A stretch of DNA of 64,000 nucleotides from Venturia oleaginea (GCA_013176395.1 JABMLP010000016.1:1178001-1242000), one strand, 5' to 3'. Shown: positions 31,691 through 46,404, counted from the first letter of the stretch. Made by a program: numbers and translations. The notes: generated by a model not told the origin, from the sequence alone.

Positions 31691-34600
31691 TTAGGAGAAA
31701 ACGCTTACACAAGCCCTCACCTCCCTCAAGTCATTCTCGTACTAAACACAACATTAGTCAAAGACCTTAATACCTAATCTTCCCTCACCACCAACCGAAG
31801 AAATCAAACTTACCTCCAAAAACCCACAAGCACTAATCAAAAGCGTAAAACCCTCAACCAATTCCTCCAAGTCGATGCCCTTCCCCACAACATCTAATCC
31901 CCCAACCCTCCCATGTCTCTTCAAGACACTAACCATACTACCCCTATTCTCGCTCAAAAAGTCCCTCGCCAATTTCACAGTTTGATCATTCTGATGTCCC
32001 TTACTTAAAACAACGGCAATGACAATTCTGAGAATAGCGAGCATGAGATCGAAATAGTTGGAAAGCGCATCTGGATTTTCCATTTCGAGACCGATATCTG
32101 GGTCTGCGGCGAAGATTTGCGAGTCGCGGATGGCGTTGAAGAGGGAGGCGTTTAGGGTGGCTGTGGCGCCGAGGCGCGTTTGGCAGATGCGTAGGAGGAG
32201 GGAGAGTGAGGTTTTGTAGAAGAGGAGGATGGAGGCAATGTCTGTCATTGCGTTAGCATGGGCTTTTGACCAACGGCTCAGGAGGTGGGACAATGTACCT
32301 TCCGAAGGCGCAATCTGCAAGTCAACAGGCATTTGTTTGATACCTTCAACAAGTACACCAACAAAATTGACGCGTGAAAATGTCTCCAGCATAAACTTGG
32401 ATCCTTCTTGGTTCGTGAGTAGCACTAGTGCATCCAAGAGCAGCAGAGCCGAGATTCTGCAGGGGCCTTGTCCAGAGTACGCGTCATCGCAAAGAACATC
32501 CATAAGTCGGTTGCCGGCCAGCTTGATGCTGCGGAGTGTGTGTCTTCTAGGCGGCGAACCCTTTTGAGGTGCTTTTGAGAAGCTTCGCAAGAACTGAAAG
32601 CAAATTTGGTAGCACGATTCGCGAAGCTCAGCGTCAGTATTCGGACTGAAAATGCCGTTCAAGCAGACTCGGAAGACCTGGAAGACTCTGTCATTACCAA
32701 AATCCATGCTTTTAGTCTGCCCTGAAGACTTCTCGAAATTAATGTGTCGCATCAAAGGTTGTAGCAGAGTTAGAAGGGTGCCTGATGTGGCACGCGAGCT
32801 GGTGTCGTCTTCTGCAAATGCGCGTTCAAGCTTTGGTAATATTAGCTGGACAATCTGGAGGACGAAGGACGCCTTTGCAGCAGGGTCGAATTCGAAGCAT
32901 TCGACTACGATTACTGCAAGTTGGACCCAATACCGGAGAGCTTCAGCTCTCGCGCCTTCAAGTTCTTGTTGCTGGTTAATGGCCAACAGAAACATGAAAG
33001 CTGCGTCTGATTCTTCCAGAAACGCTCTATGTGACACGTTACCAGTCAGTCGCTTCTCCTGCACCAACTGAGTCTTCCGCAGCATGATCAATTCTCGAAC
33101 ACTGGCGAGATCGTATGGAGATGAGGAACCAGGTCCTTTCACCTTGCAAATCTCAAAGTCGATGTCTCTAAGTAGATCAAAGTTTGGGAGATCGTTGATA
33201 TTCCTGATGTCCAGTTCCATGAAGTCGAACAGATCGAAAATGGTCAAATTTTGCGTCGCTTGCTCTCCCGGAAATGTCGTCGATCCTAGGAGGGAAGCCT
33301 GAAGTCGGGATCGGAGGCTCGTCATATTCTCCTTGACAGCGATCCTCAACTCGCGGGAGAACAAATCGTAAAAAGCGGTTCTCTGGCGCAGGAAATTCCG
33401 AAGAGCAAGCGCGGAGTCTGCGAAGAGAAACGATGGATCGTTGGTTGTTACACCATCCCATAGAGTGTTTGCATTGACGAGACCTTGTCTGACTGTTTGG
33501 ACGAAGACAAAGTCGTTTAAACGCAACTCAGTCAAGGTCAAGCTACTCGACAGGGGCGACCGCCATAGACTTCGCAGGATCTCAATACAAGCCTCTTTAA
33601 TGTTATTCAGCCATGCAAAGTAAGATTGCTGACCGGCATTCTCATTGATTTGCACAAGCTCGCCGGAGATTTCATCCGCAAGTATAGTAGGGACTGCAGT
33701 GACCTCTGGGTACTCAAGAGCCAGTCGAGCGACGGCATGGAAAAGTGAAGAACCGTTGGCGAAAAGGCTCTCATTCGCTATGTCTAGTTCATTTGCCCCA
33801 CAGACATACCCTAACAGCAAGTGCGCCAGTGTTGGCCGATTTGGCAGGGCAAGCAGGCAATTCTTGAGGAAAGAGAGCAAATTGGTCTTGATCACGTATC
33901 CAGGAGCTTCTTGACGACCTTCTAGTTCTCTCCAATCGAGTTCTAGTTCGGCGATCAAGGATCTTGCGACCCTCTCAGCCTCGTTGTCTCTCTCAAACAC
34001 GCCAATCAACTTGGATCGATCAGAATTTTTCCCAAAGCCTGCAGAAGGGGACACAACGAGCTTGCGAGAGGATGATAACTTTTCGAGAAGAGCCAAAGAG
34101 GCAATGGTGAGTTCTTGATGACCTGTGCCGCAGTACAAGCCAAGGTCAACGATGACTTGCAAGTTGTTCAAAAGGGCATCTTCGAAGGTAGCAATTGCTG
34201 AATGTGGCACTGCTGCACGTCGTGCTGCAGAACTGGTCTTAATAACCGGTCGAACGATCTCGAGATAGGTGGCCTGAAGCTTCATGGTCAGGTTCATGAC
34301 CTCAATGCTTCGTACCACCGATAGAATGAGTGGCGAATCGGGCGACGCTGCATTGACCTCGCTCAAGTCTTGATGGGCGGCGGAAAAAAGAGCATTGAGA
34401 ACATTCTCGTTGAACATCCATTCCATCACGCGGCCGAATGGATGCAGGCGCACGTATTCCTCCAGGGATGTTTTCGAGGAGTCCAGAGGAATTGGAGACA
34501 TATTTGCAACGACCACTAGATTTTCATTGAAGGTTGACAGACATGTTGCAATGAAATCCAACGCGTTCAAGCGAAGAATGCGGAGTTGGACTTGATCTGT

Positions 34601-36922
34601 CAGCAACATAGACCTTTCCCCAAAGACCTTCCCTACAGCGAAATCCACGTATAAGTCAATACCGGGTGGTCGGTAGGTCTTGAGCATCTCGGGGAATGGG
34701 AGCGAATCAGTAAGACTGGCTTCATCGTTGTATGGCGTGATCAGTGAGTTCAATAAACCGATAAAAGCGTTCGACTCTTCGAAGGTCGATGCCAGTGCCT
34801 CGGAAATCATTTGTTCCGACCACGCAGGCGCAGATTGAGAGGAACGAACCAATGGCGAGGATGGGTCAGCCCCGGATATCCAGCTGTCCAAGGCAACCCA
34901 GATCCCGCTCCCGACCTGGCGAGTTTTGCCTGTCAGCAGGGATGAAAGTGTCTTGAATGCACAAGCCCGGAGCCTGCCGTCTATATTACTGGCTGCCAAT
35001 TGGAAAAGTATTTGTTCAAGAGAAAATGTGCCTTTCTTGGTTTCCAGCACCCAGAGACGTGCTTCGTCACTGTATTGGCAAATATGAGTAACCAGACGAA
35101 GATAGCATTCCAACATCATCGCGCTCTCGGGCTCTACTGCTTGTTGAATCAATTGATTGGCTGCATATTCGGAGGATTGCACTGGTGCTGGTCGTTCTTT
35201 GATGCTCGTTGCATAGTACTCGATCTCAGCGTATATTTGAGTCCAGCTCAAAGACCCAGTTCGTCGTAGTTTGCCCCCGACCGGGGTCCCTTCGTCAAGC
35301 AAGAACTTATGAGCAGCAGTGGCGCATGGCTCATTTTCGGAAAGGGACCCAAGCATTTCGCAGAAGGCTGCAACGCGTGGAGTGGTCTGACGCTTCGCAG
35401 CCCATTGAAGAAAGCCATACAGATTGCCCTCCTTATCATCCCAAAAGATCAAAGCTGCTTCAGGACAGTCCTCGTAAGCAAAGGCAAGTAGCACCAGAAA
35501 GCGTTCTAGATGATACTGGTAATCCGTAGTATTTCGGTTGAATCGTGATAGAAGCTCTCGTCTCTGGTTATCTTCTTCAAACTTGAGATTTCGAAGTGTG
35601 TTGGGCATGTTGGTGATGAAAGCATCCACGAAATTTTGAAGTTGATCCATAAGTAGCTGCTGATATTGCTCAGATAGCTTCGGTGACTCGGGAGGTAAAG
35701 TAGGGGCATCCTGCACCAAAAATGATACCAGACCGGCTTTGGCTGGATCATACCAGTCACTTTTGTGCACATCTTGAGCCACAGAAAGCAGGAAATGCAA
35801 TCCACCATCTTGTAAGGCCTTTTGAAAGCGGGGTTTCTCGTCATCTTCCATTTTCTCGGCATCTCTGCTGTCCGCCTTGTATTTTGAGAAGTACTCGGCG
35901 GACCAGCACATGTAGACCGCAGCGTGAAAATTTCTCAGTGTCCATTGCTGATTCTCCGGCTCGGCCAAAATTTTCGTGTTTAGCTCATCTCTTTGCTGGT
36001 CCGTACATACTCCAACATCAGCGTTTCCAAATCGTGCGATGAAGGTCAACAGTATGGGTAGGTAATGCACCATGATTAGATCATGCTTGTCCAGACGCTT
36101 CACCCTGTCCAACAATGCGGAAAAGTCGGTATGATACGTGTAACCGTTATTGTCTTTGACCAAGTAAGAAGTTATTACCGACAAGGATTCGTGTTGTGTG
36201 AGGAGAGATGCAGTCTCAAACTGTAGCAATTCCAATCCCTCTTCCGATATGGATCCCACAATGTTGACCCGCTGAGACCTCTCTGACAGCTTGTGAAGCC
36301 AGATCTCTATATCCGACAGGCCGTTGAAGCACTTTTGCCAGTATTTCGAGCCATTTTCTACGGTCCCGTCGGCGATATTCAGAATGGCGTTTTTGCACTG
36401 TTTGAAAAAGAACGTGTGCTGCACGCTGTCTGTCTCCGAGTCTTCCTGAGATATTTTAATGACCAGCCATAGGCATTCAAGGAGGAACTGGCGTCTCTTG
36501 TGGAAATTTATAATGACGCTGGCGATGGGTGACCGGTCCAAGTCTGGTGCTTGTTCTTGGGCGAGTATCAACAGTCGCGCAGCTTCGACCTCGTCCAAAT
36601 CCAGCTCTTCCGCAATTTCAATGGCTTGTTGTTTGAAGTCATCGTTGATCTCGTAGACATTAGCGTTGCAGGTAAAGGGGCCTAGGAAAGAGTTAGTTTA
36701 GTGGTCGTTTGCCAGTAAGGTCTTGGGCGATGACCTACTTTTTGATATCTCCTGTCTACTCTTGTCGTTTTTGGGCTTCTTGTCCAAAAGTGTTCGAAAC
36801 TCATCTATCCGACCTTCCAGCTCTTCGAACAGGCGATCAATATCTTGTAGTCTGTTCTCGCAATAGGCCAGCAGGTCGCGGTGCAGGCCCTGGAGGGCAT
36901 CGAGAGTGTCTTCTTCGGCCAT
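31691..36922 (-). CDS. NUP192: nucleoporin Nup192 (Nup205 homologue)
   Basis: Exons 36739-36922, 31814-36681 and 31691-31741 encode 1700 aa, close to known fungal Nup192. Intron 1 (36682-36738) has donor GTAGGT, branch CTAAC and acceptor TAG. Intron 2 (31742-31813) has donor GTAAGT, branch CTAAT and acceptor TAG; without it the protein would end in an unrelated tail. The start MAEEDTLDALQGLHRDLLAYC and FLEELD-type helices (ELDLDEVEAARLLILAQ) are characteristic, followed by an all-alpha solenoid to the end, with no motif of an enzyme. Nup192 is a scaffold of the inner ring of the nuclear pore and binds Nic96, Nup53 and Nup145N. The gene is divergent from TEL1 with 308 bp between the start codons. 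Confidence 0.95.
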
Positions 36923-37230
36923 TTTTGGGAGGGGGATGCGCAAAGTGATGGGAGGGTCGAGGGTGTATTTGTATTTAGTCGTGAGTTTCTTTGTCGCGTC
37001 TTCGCGTAGCTGAATAAGTGGAAAGCCAACAAGGGTCCAGGAGCTACAAAACACCATAATTATTTAGTAACATAAACAAATACTTCATGAGAGATGTCTT
37101 TCTGCAATTGCGACTCCAATCAGAACCTCACCCAGAAGAAACACTATGAGAATCACGAGGTGACCCGAATTCACATGGACCTCTGCTCGTCCGGTCAGCA
37201 ATTGCGCGTCCTCTCGTCCCATCTAATACA
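36923..37230. promoter_or_regulatory. shared divergent promoter NUP192 / TEL1
   Basis: Only 308 bp separate the ATG of NUP192 (minus) and that of TEL1 (plus), so both promoters and leaders lie here. I see no clear TATA box. Common regulation is possible but not shown. Confidence 0.6.
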
Positions 37231-40200
37231 ATGAGCGGTCGCGAGCTCAATCTTGAGGCAGCTCTTGGTTTGTTATCTCCCCTCGGATGGTATATCAACT
37301 ATGCAAACATCACTAAGGTCTTCTTCTAGTTCGAATCCAGTCGTCCAACAAGTCAGAGCGCAAAGACGGCCTTGCCGACCTCGAACACCTCTTCAAGCAC
37401 AACAAGAACAGTCCGGCCCTCGAACCCTTGAAGGACAAGACGTGGCATGCCGTTTTCGATGCCTTGTTTGCCTGCGCCACTGCTGAGAGATCGGTATACC
37501 TGAAAACGAATGCCAGTACCGCAAAGGCTACAGCGCTCAAACGCTTGGAGGAGTGCGGAAGAGCGTTGCGGACTGTCGTCACGGCCGGTGTCAGGAAGCT
37601 TCGCGCAAAGACAGTAAGGGCCTTGATACATCATATTATGCAGACCCTCCCGGTTCCTGGCGAGCAGGAATTCTTCGAGGGCCTTAGCCAACCCTATGTC
37701 AAATGTTTGAGCATCGTCTGCGAGTATCAGCCTCACGTCGAGCACTTGAAAACACGCGTCGAAGATTCGGACACAAATGAGGTGCGTCGTCAGCCGTTAA
37801 CCTGGCAAGATGTCGTCGAATTCTGCATCCAAGGTATTGTCATGCTCCAGGACCAAGCAGCGCCAGAACAAAGCCCCTTGCCCAATAGCAATGGTCCTTC
37901 CTTGTTGAGGACGTCTACTCTCTCCATAAGTCGAAGATCGCGAGATGGTACTCCGCAGCCAGCGAGAAGCCAACGTTCATCTGCTGTTAAGCCCGAACTT
38001 GATGATCTGGTTATCTGTCTTCACCATCTGACACGCGCAACAAACGCGCCAGTGCCTGAACTGGCCCAACCAATCTTATCAACGCTGATCCAGTATGTGC
38101 GTGCTTCTGACAAAGGACGCTCATCGCTTCATTTCGCCTTTGCTGCCATCAATTCAGTCCTTTACAAAGTAGGTTCTAGCTCCATCGACGAAACTCAGGC
38201 GGCCATATTAGAGCTTTACCCGATCATCAAAGACTTGTGGCAATCAAGGACACCCAGTCTTAAAGAAGAAATGCTTATCACTCTAATTTTGACCAGAAAC
38301 CACATATCAAGCATTCTTCTTCCGTCAACGCATGCAGGTTTTGCAATAGAGATCGAAAATTTGGTCGAGGCGTTACAAACTGATTACAGTCGACGTCTGG
38401 AAAGAGACCAGCTTCAGTTGAATGATCTTCATTTCAGCTGGGAATCAGCCTCTCCCAAGTCCTCCTTCTTGGTCCTTCCTTCGTTTCGCCTTGGTGGACA
38501 AAGTGCACACTCTGAAAGTCAATGGTCTGTCCTTCACCTCATGGCGTATTATGTGCACTTACTTGATACAAAAAAGAAGAGGACACACGAACAATCAGAT
38601 CGGAATGGACGCGAAGAAGCTAGAAAGAGACGCCGTCCTTCATACATATTGAGTGATATAGTCCGTCAGATCACGACCGGAATCAATTCTTCAAAGATCT
38701 CCGCGCTTCAAACTATTTCATTCTACTCTTCTCTCAGCCACTTGAACCTGAGCGAGATCAAAGAAATACTAGACTCCGTCACCCCAATGCTAGCCGAACA
38801 GCATAGTCCGACCGCCTCTTGGGCAATGGTTGCCATCGCTAGGTAGGAGATACCTGTATTCATTGCTTGTCTTTCTCTAATCTTCTCCCAGCATTGCTTT
38901 CCAGAAAAATGCACGCGACACCGAGCTTTCTCCGGAATGGCTCAACCTTTTCAATCTCGCTTCAAGAAAAGTTGCAACGCCCTCAACCTGTCGCGCGGCC
39001 TCCTTTCTCCTGAGTGCCTTGCTACGGCTTCATGTTCTAAATTATGCTTCGGTTGCTTCTACTGTTGAGACGATGTTGTCATCCGTTGACCTTCAAGGCC
39101 CAGTAACGTTCTGTGATTCGAGCGCTATGCTTTGGATCACATTCATGAAGGCAAAAGCCGCAGAAAATCCCAGTGCTTCTGCCGTTATCTCAGAGCGTAT
39201 CATACGTTGGTTGTTCGGAAGATGGATACCAAGTGAGTACATCCATCTACTTTCTGAAGATACATTAACACTTTTGGTGTAGGCAACTTCGACATCAAAC
39301 GTTACGCGGCGGAAACAGCTGCAAATTGCCGGCCCACCGACATCTTGAGTGTGCTAGATGCATGCAGCGAGAGAGACGCGGCGGCGATATCTCCTCCGCC
39401 TTTTGTCTGCCATGGAAATCTTGGTCAAGCCTGGCAGCGAGTGGCACGCTCAACTTCACTGACCGAGTATATCCTGCTGAGCAAAGAAGATGAAGAATCT
39501 GCGCAGAAAGTCGATAGTGTAGAACGATCACATGATGTCCAAGGCCATCGGGCATTTAACCCTTCCCTGGCCGCCGACATGCAGATCCTCGACTCATGTT
39601 CCTTCGAGACTGAGCGCGTACTTGCTAAATGGTCAGAGTGGACGGAAGAAAGATCTCAAAAATTGCTTCCTGAAATGATGGTCACAGTGGCATCACTATG
39701 CGTCGTGAACGACATCCTGATCTCACGACAATCCGACCGTAACAAGGTTCGCACAGATGCGCTGCGCAAGAACAATGAAATCCTCACCAAAAGCATCACT
39801 GCTTTTTTGGCCCTCCCCGAATGCGACCAGGACAATGTTGATGCTATTCTCGCCTTGATCGCTGGTTATTTGCCCGGAATTCGCTTCCTGCGGTCGACTG
39901 ATGGTTCTCAGGATATTTTGCCATTTGCTTTGCATCTTTCGCGTGCGCTTGACCTTAGAAAAGCTGCCAGAAGGTCTATTGCCAAGATTGACAATGATGA
40001 TCTGATGGATATCGATGATGGGTTTGGCTCTCAGATCAGCGACAATCAAAGCAGCGATACCTATGAGATCGCAGCCAGGGACTCACTCACCGTGGCATCG
40101 GATTTGTTCTCTTTTCGCAGCTGCGTGACTGCGTACGTACAGCTTATGGCTACTGCTTTTCAGTCCAAGTTGGAATCCATGGAAGATAGCCAGAGCACGG

Positions 40201-43200
40201 TGCCATCCGGATTTATCGGTTATCTTACTGCGTTGGCGCCCTCTGAGTTTTGCGCATGTCGCCCAATACTCAAACTACTTTTGTCGAGTCGAACTGCTCT
40301 CCTCATATCAGATGCCGACACACTGTTCGACCATCTCGCAGTCGAATTCCTGGAGGTCTACGATTATGAGCGCCATGAGGTAACACTTTTGATCATATTA
40401 GATCTTCTTCAAGGCTGCGCAGGCCAGTGGACCGATACACAACATGAGACCTTGAGAGAATTGGCTGTCGAAGCCTATACGTGGTTCATAAACGCGGCAT
40501 TGCCGGGCCATATATGTTCCTCAGATGTTCAACTAGATATTTCCGATCTATTCTTCACCTTACTACAGGCCCGGGGTCCAGACTTCAAACCGGATCCGAG
40601 TCTGCCTTCTGTACGAACGGGCCTCTTCAAGCTTCTCGCCACTGCAGATATTTCAATCAAATTTCACATATCTCAGAAAATCGCATTGTTCTTCGGCCAT
40701 TTCACGCTCGGTGAGCATGAGGCAGTATTCACCGACGTACATAACAGTCTCCCGACCGAAGAGAATTGGAAAGAAGGGATGGCGGTGCGCCTATTCGCTT
40801 TGTCTCAACTCGGATCCCAGTGGAGTACTCTTTTACGTCGATGTGTATATCATATCTACGAAACGGCGGGGTTGATTGCAGGTTGTGGTGGTCATGCAAC
40901 TTTCTGCGTGAAAGAAATCACTAAATCGCTCAATCTTTCGAATCCACAGGAACTCTTCAGGTTGTTTTCATCGCAGCTGCTATACACATGGCTCGACCGA
41001 TGCCCGATCAAGGACATCCCCTTCACAATTTTCAACTATTCCTCCCTCGAGAGTCTTCTCGGGGACGTTGAAGACGAGATCTATTCTCAAGTCCTTATGC
41101 GTGGAGATGATGCGGTCCTTGTTACACTCGCCGGCTTGCTCAAGTCCAATAATCAGGATCTCCTCGCAAAGAACTTCGGCAAATCCGCTGGTTATTGCCT
41201 TGCATGGGATACAAATAGGAACAGCCAGGAACAGCATCCCGCCGAGACTAAGCTCCGAGCTATGTTTGATAAGGCCAGCTACACCAGCCTCTGCCGTCAG
41301 CATTTGTCGAGCATCCTCGGAACGTTTATTTACACCATCGATGAGGAGCCTCAGATAATGAAGATCCTGGCCAAGCGAACAACAGCTGCCCAAGAAGTCA
41401 AAGCACTGAAAGCTATGCAAGACTTCAGCTCTTCTAGCCAAACCTTGCCGGCCGACCAGCAACCTCTCTTCAGGTCAAAATTCCTCTTGGACAGGATCGA
41501 TCGCCTGGCTAGGAGAGTGAACATCGATCCCTCGGGGCTCTGGACACCGGCCGTGTACACCTTTGTACTACGTATGCTACTCAGCAAGATTCATCCTGCC
41601 CTGGGCTCTCTACATGCTTGTTCGGTAGTCCGGAAAATCAGAATTCTTGTTGCGCTGAGCGGCGCTGCTGCGTTTTCTGGATACCCTCTAGAAATGACCC
41701 TACATGCACTGCGGCCACTCTTCACAGATAAGCAGTGCGCGGAAGATGCGATTGGTATTGCCCAGTTCCTTTTCAACAATGGAATACCGCACCTCAAATC
41801 TCGCGTCAGTTTTGTTTCTGGCATCCTAGTTTCTACTGTTATATCGCTCCGCAAATTCGTCGGCTCCAGCCAGGAGAGCACCACACAAGAAAGCCAGCAT
41901 CGAGCGACCATGGGCAAAGCTCAAAACTTTCGCACATGGCTTATCAATAGCTGGATGCCAGAATATGCCAATAAATTTGGAAAGAATGATAGCAGGCTAC
42001 ACTCTTGCACTGTACTCATCGCGGCTACGGCAAAGGCCAACGCGACCGCGACTTCGATGAAGCAGTGTGACGAAAGCAACGCTGTACTACGACTATTGAA
42101 AGATCGCCGAGTCGGATTCCGTTTGCTACAGAAGCCTGCTTGGGATCTCGCTTTCAACCTCTTGTGCTCGGAATTCGTTCCCTCTGTTTCGTATCGCAAT
42201 GATATTCTTGGAGCTGAATCCGACGCAATTTCCCTTGCCAACGAGATTTGGGAGTCGTGCAAACAACCCAACATCAGCAAAGGATATTTGCTGTGGGCGG
42301 CGAGAGTATTGGGACGTGCTCACCTTGCTGCGGGCTTGAATTCGACCATTGTTGGTGGCAGCCACATGGCGACGCGCCTGGGGCCAAGACAAGGGTCATC
42401 CAAAGGCTCAATCCTACAAGCACTTTCCGACTCGTTGCTCTCAAGCAGTAGTAGTGATGTAGGCCTGGCTGAGGAGACAATTCGAGCCGTCCTACTGCGA
42501 ACAATATCGCGGGAAGAGATGGCTGAAAATTCGGAATATCTTGCAGCATCCATTGTCGAGGCATTGACACTTGACACGACCGAAATTGCTGTGGCTTTAA
42601 AGTTTCCCAAGTACGCCGCTCTTGATTCTTGCATTACCGACATAACCAAACCTGTAGAGCAATGGCTACAGAATCTCACGATATCACTGGCTTACACTGC
42701 TGGCAACGATTCTCTAGTGGGCGCACTTCCGCGAGCTCTCGCTGGTGTCACATGTCTATCAGAGCTTCTGTTTGCCCCCGTCTTGCATTTGGAGCTGGAA
42801 AGGGACTATAACGGAAAGCAAGAAACACGAAAGATACTCTCTGGAGGGTTTCGTCAACTATTCCGGGACGCCGACGAAGAGACTCTTCCTCATGTGAAGA
42901 CACTTCTCACCGCTTTACTATATCTCCACAAGCAACCAATTCCACAAGAAACCACGAGCAATGACCGTCTCAGGTGGCTAGACATCGATTATGCTGTCGC
43001 TGCTCAAGCTGCTGAAAAGTGTTCGATGCATCTCACCGCACTTCGTTTCGCTGAACAGGCATATCCTCCAGCTGATAGCGTGACGGTCTCGCGATGGTCT
43101 TCTGTCTCCATTCCCGCCCCAATTTCTGACTCGCTACTACTCTCGATCTACAAGAACATCGATGAGCCCGATTCGTTTTATGGTGTTCAACAAACACCAG

Positions 43201-46200
43201 ATCTCTCCTCAGTGCTGGATCGGCTTGAATATGAAGCAGATGGTTTCAAAGGTCTGATATTCCGCGGGGCACGACTTGACAGCCAGATGCGGCGCCACGA
43301 TAATCCAACATCTACCGACACTGGTGGTCTCATACGATCGCTAATCAACCTGAACTTGAACGCTCTACCTCACAGTCTACTTTCCAGCCAACAAGCATTC
43401 GCAGGTGGTCTCAACATGGCAGACTCCGTTCTCTACACCGCGAGGAAACTCGAACAATGGGACATTAGAGCTCCAGAAACCTCACAAACAGAGGCTGGCA
43501 CCTTGTTTAATGTGTTTTCAGGCATCAGCAATTCTAGAGACATAGGCACAATAAAACTCCGGCTCGACAGTGGTTTTCTTGGGACGATGAAGACGTTGCT
43601 GTCGCCGACTCATTCAGGTCAGTCTGTAAAATCGTGCCTCCGAACCCTGGGAGTTCTCGTTGAAGCCGACGACGTAATGAGCGCAACAAGTATCACTTTT
43701 TTCCGTGGTGCTTGGGAAAACATGCAAGCTCGTTTACAAAAGATGCTTAGTTCGAAGTAGGTCAATTTCATCCAGTGCTGTTCAGCTCTAACAATTTCAC
43801 AGGCGCGAGGATGTCCAGACAATTTTGTCCTCAAGAGAAACTCTTTTCAGTACCATATGCAACAACACCCCACTACAAGAGGCAATGAGGTTGAGCCTCA
43901 AAGATGCACGCAGTATTGAAGTCGAAGCTCTTCTTTCTTCTTGCCAAATATCGAGAAAACACAACTCTTTACAGGGTTCTCTTGCCACTGCCACCTATCT
44001 CTCAGACCTTTCTGAATTGTGCTCTCGAGTAGGCTTGGACATCCAGGCGGCTGCAAAAAACGAGGTTGCAGATGCTTTATGGGATCAAGGTGAATATTCA
44101 ACGTCAATCAGAATGTTACGACGCCTGGCGGATATACCTGCAGCCCAGCTTGAGAATGCAACTGGATCCGCCCATCGAGCAACACTGTTGGCAAAGCTGG
44201 TAAGTCATACGTTTCTATGGTATCTCACTCTATGACTTAACTGAGGCAGGGACATCACGTTGGCGAAGCACGCCTGGAGCAGCCGGACCAGATCATGACG
44301 GAGTATCTTGCTCCCGCAATCGCAGAACTTGGAAACGTTTCTCAGGGAGATGTTGCTGGCCAAGTGTTTCACCAATATGCATCATTTTGTGATGCCCAGC
44401 TTCACGATCCAGACCTGAACGCCGAGTTTGATCGCATCCACAAAATGCGCGAAACGAGATCAAAAGAGCTCGAGCACTGGAGAGGGCTCTCAAAATCTAC
44501 CAGGGACCGGACGGTGCGAGATAAAGTGCAGAAAGATCTCAAAAAGACATCAAGGTGGCTTCAATTGGACCACAAGGAGTACGTGCGCCTAAGAGATGCT
44601 CGTGAATCGTTCATGATGCAGAGTCTTGAAAACTATATTCTCGCGCTTATAGCATCCGACTCTCACGATAATGATGTCCTGCGTCTGTTCGCGCTCTGGC
44701 TCGAGTTTGCAGATTCAGAGTTGGCTAATACTTCTGTTAAGAAAAACTTTTGTAAAGTTCCCACTAGGAAATTTGTGCGACTGATGAATCAGCTATCATC
44801 ACGTCTACAAGATGAGAAAAATTCCTTCCAGGACCTTCTGAGAGACTTGGTACACAAGATTGCCGTTGATCACCCCTATCATGCAATGCATCATATCTCA
44901 GCTGGTAGCAGCGCTGTTGATGGCAAAGCCAGCGACTCGGCCAAGTCTAGAATGAAGGCCACGTCGATCATTGCGAGCAGGCTCCAATGTGGTGGCGAAA
45001 ATACGCCCACGAGCAAAACGTGGCAAAGAATATTCCTGACGGACAGAATGTACCACGACCTCGCCGTATTGCATGACGGGAAAGACCGTGACACGATCTT
45101 CCGAGCTGGGGCAGACCTGGCACTCAACGACTTCCGGGAAGGCAAGAATTTGACGACCAAGGTTCCGAGTTACAAACTACCACCTCCGACCATGGACATC
45201 CCCGTACGTTCTGACAAGGACTATTCGAAAGTTCCTATAGTGACTGGTTTTCAACCGAAAATGAAGATTGCCAATGGTTTGAGCGCCCCCAAGATCGTGG
45301 TCGCTCAGTGCTCTGATGGACACCGTTTCAAGCAATTGGTGAGAGTCAACTTCGCCTCCTGTTCCATTCTCATTACTCTGCTAACCTCTGATATAGTTCA
45401 AAAAAGCCGATGATCTCCGTCAGGACGCCATAATGGAACAAGTCTTTGAAGAAGTCAGCCGCCTCCTGTCCAATCACACCGCAACCCGTCAACGTAACCT
45501 CCGCATCCGTACTTACAAGGTCCTCCCTCTGACCGCAGGCTCGGGGATCATGGAATTTGTGCAGAACACTAAAGCCTTTCATGACGTTCTATTGCCACTT
45601 CATGCCACGTATTTCCCCAAGGATTTGAAGACCTCGATCATAAGATCCAGAGTCGATAAAATTGCCTCAAAGAGCGTCGAAGAAAGGGTAAAAGTGTTCA
45701 GAGACGCGACGGATCGTTTCAACCCGGCCATGCGCTTCTTTTTCCTGGAACAATATCTTGATCCTGAAGTGTGGTTTGAGAAACGAATCGCGTATACGCG
45801 CAGTACCGCAGCTATTAGTATTCTCGGCCACGTCGTCGGTCTAGGCGACCGACATCTCCACAATATCCTTCTCGACGAACAGAGTGGCGAGGTTGTTCAT
45901 ATTGATCTTGGTGTTGCGTTTGAAGCTGGACGTGTCCTACCTATCCCTGAGGTTGTGCCGTTCCGTCTTTCGCGCGATATTGTGGATGGGATGGGGTATA
46001 CAAAGACTGAAGGTGTGTTCCGTCGTTGCTGCGAGTTTACGCTTGATGCTCTTCGCGAAGAGAGAGAAGCCATCATGACGTTGCTCAATGTGCTTCGTTA
46101 CGATCCTCTTTACACTTGGAGCGTGTCGCCCCTGAAAGCAAAGAAATTGCAGGAAGAGGAGGGGGATGAGGGTGGGGATGCGGGAGATGGTGGGAGGGCT

Positions 46201-46404
46201 GCTGCGGGTGAGGGGGTGGAGTTGCATAATAGTAGTCGGAAGGGAGATGATGATGCTGGGGAGGCGGGACGAGCGCTGACGATTGTGGAGAAGAAGTTGA
46301 GTAAGACGTTGAGTGCGGCTGCTACTGTTAGTGAACTCATTTCTCAAGCGACGGATGAGAGGAATTTGGCTGTTCTGTTTGCGGGTTGGAGTGCGTGGGT
46401 TTAG
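37231..46404 (+). CDS. TEL1: Tel1 (ATM) phosphatidylinositol-3-kinase-like protein kinase
   Basis: Seven exons: 37231-37267, 37330-38842, 38892-39232, 39283-43756, 43803-44199, 44250-45338 and 45397-46404. They sum to 8859 nt, or 2952 aa, in one phase; introns are 46-62 nt. The first exon has 37 nt. The N-terminus has a TAN-like motif ([16 protein letters not shown]), needed in Tel1 for telomere and damage function. A HEAT solenoid follows, then FAT. The kinase domain is in the last two exons: [12 protein letters not shown], catalytic loop [12 protein letters not shown], activation loop start [11 protein letters not shown]. The FATC end is [20 protein letters not shown]. It senses double-strand breaks through MRN (Mre11-Rad50-Nbs1) and maintains telomeres in the nucleus. 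Oddity: a Gly/Glu/Asp-rich stretch of about 45 residues lies between kinase and FATC (46150-46270). Confidence 0.95.

Noticed and set aside
36698..37057. 119-aa minus-strand frame upstream of the large Nup192 ORF as a separate gene
   Set aside because: From MAEEDTL on it is the first exon of NUP192, joined by a consensus intron.
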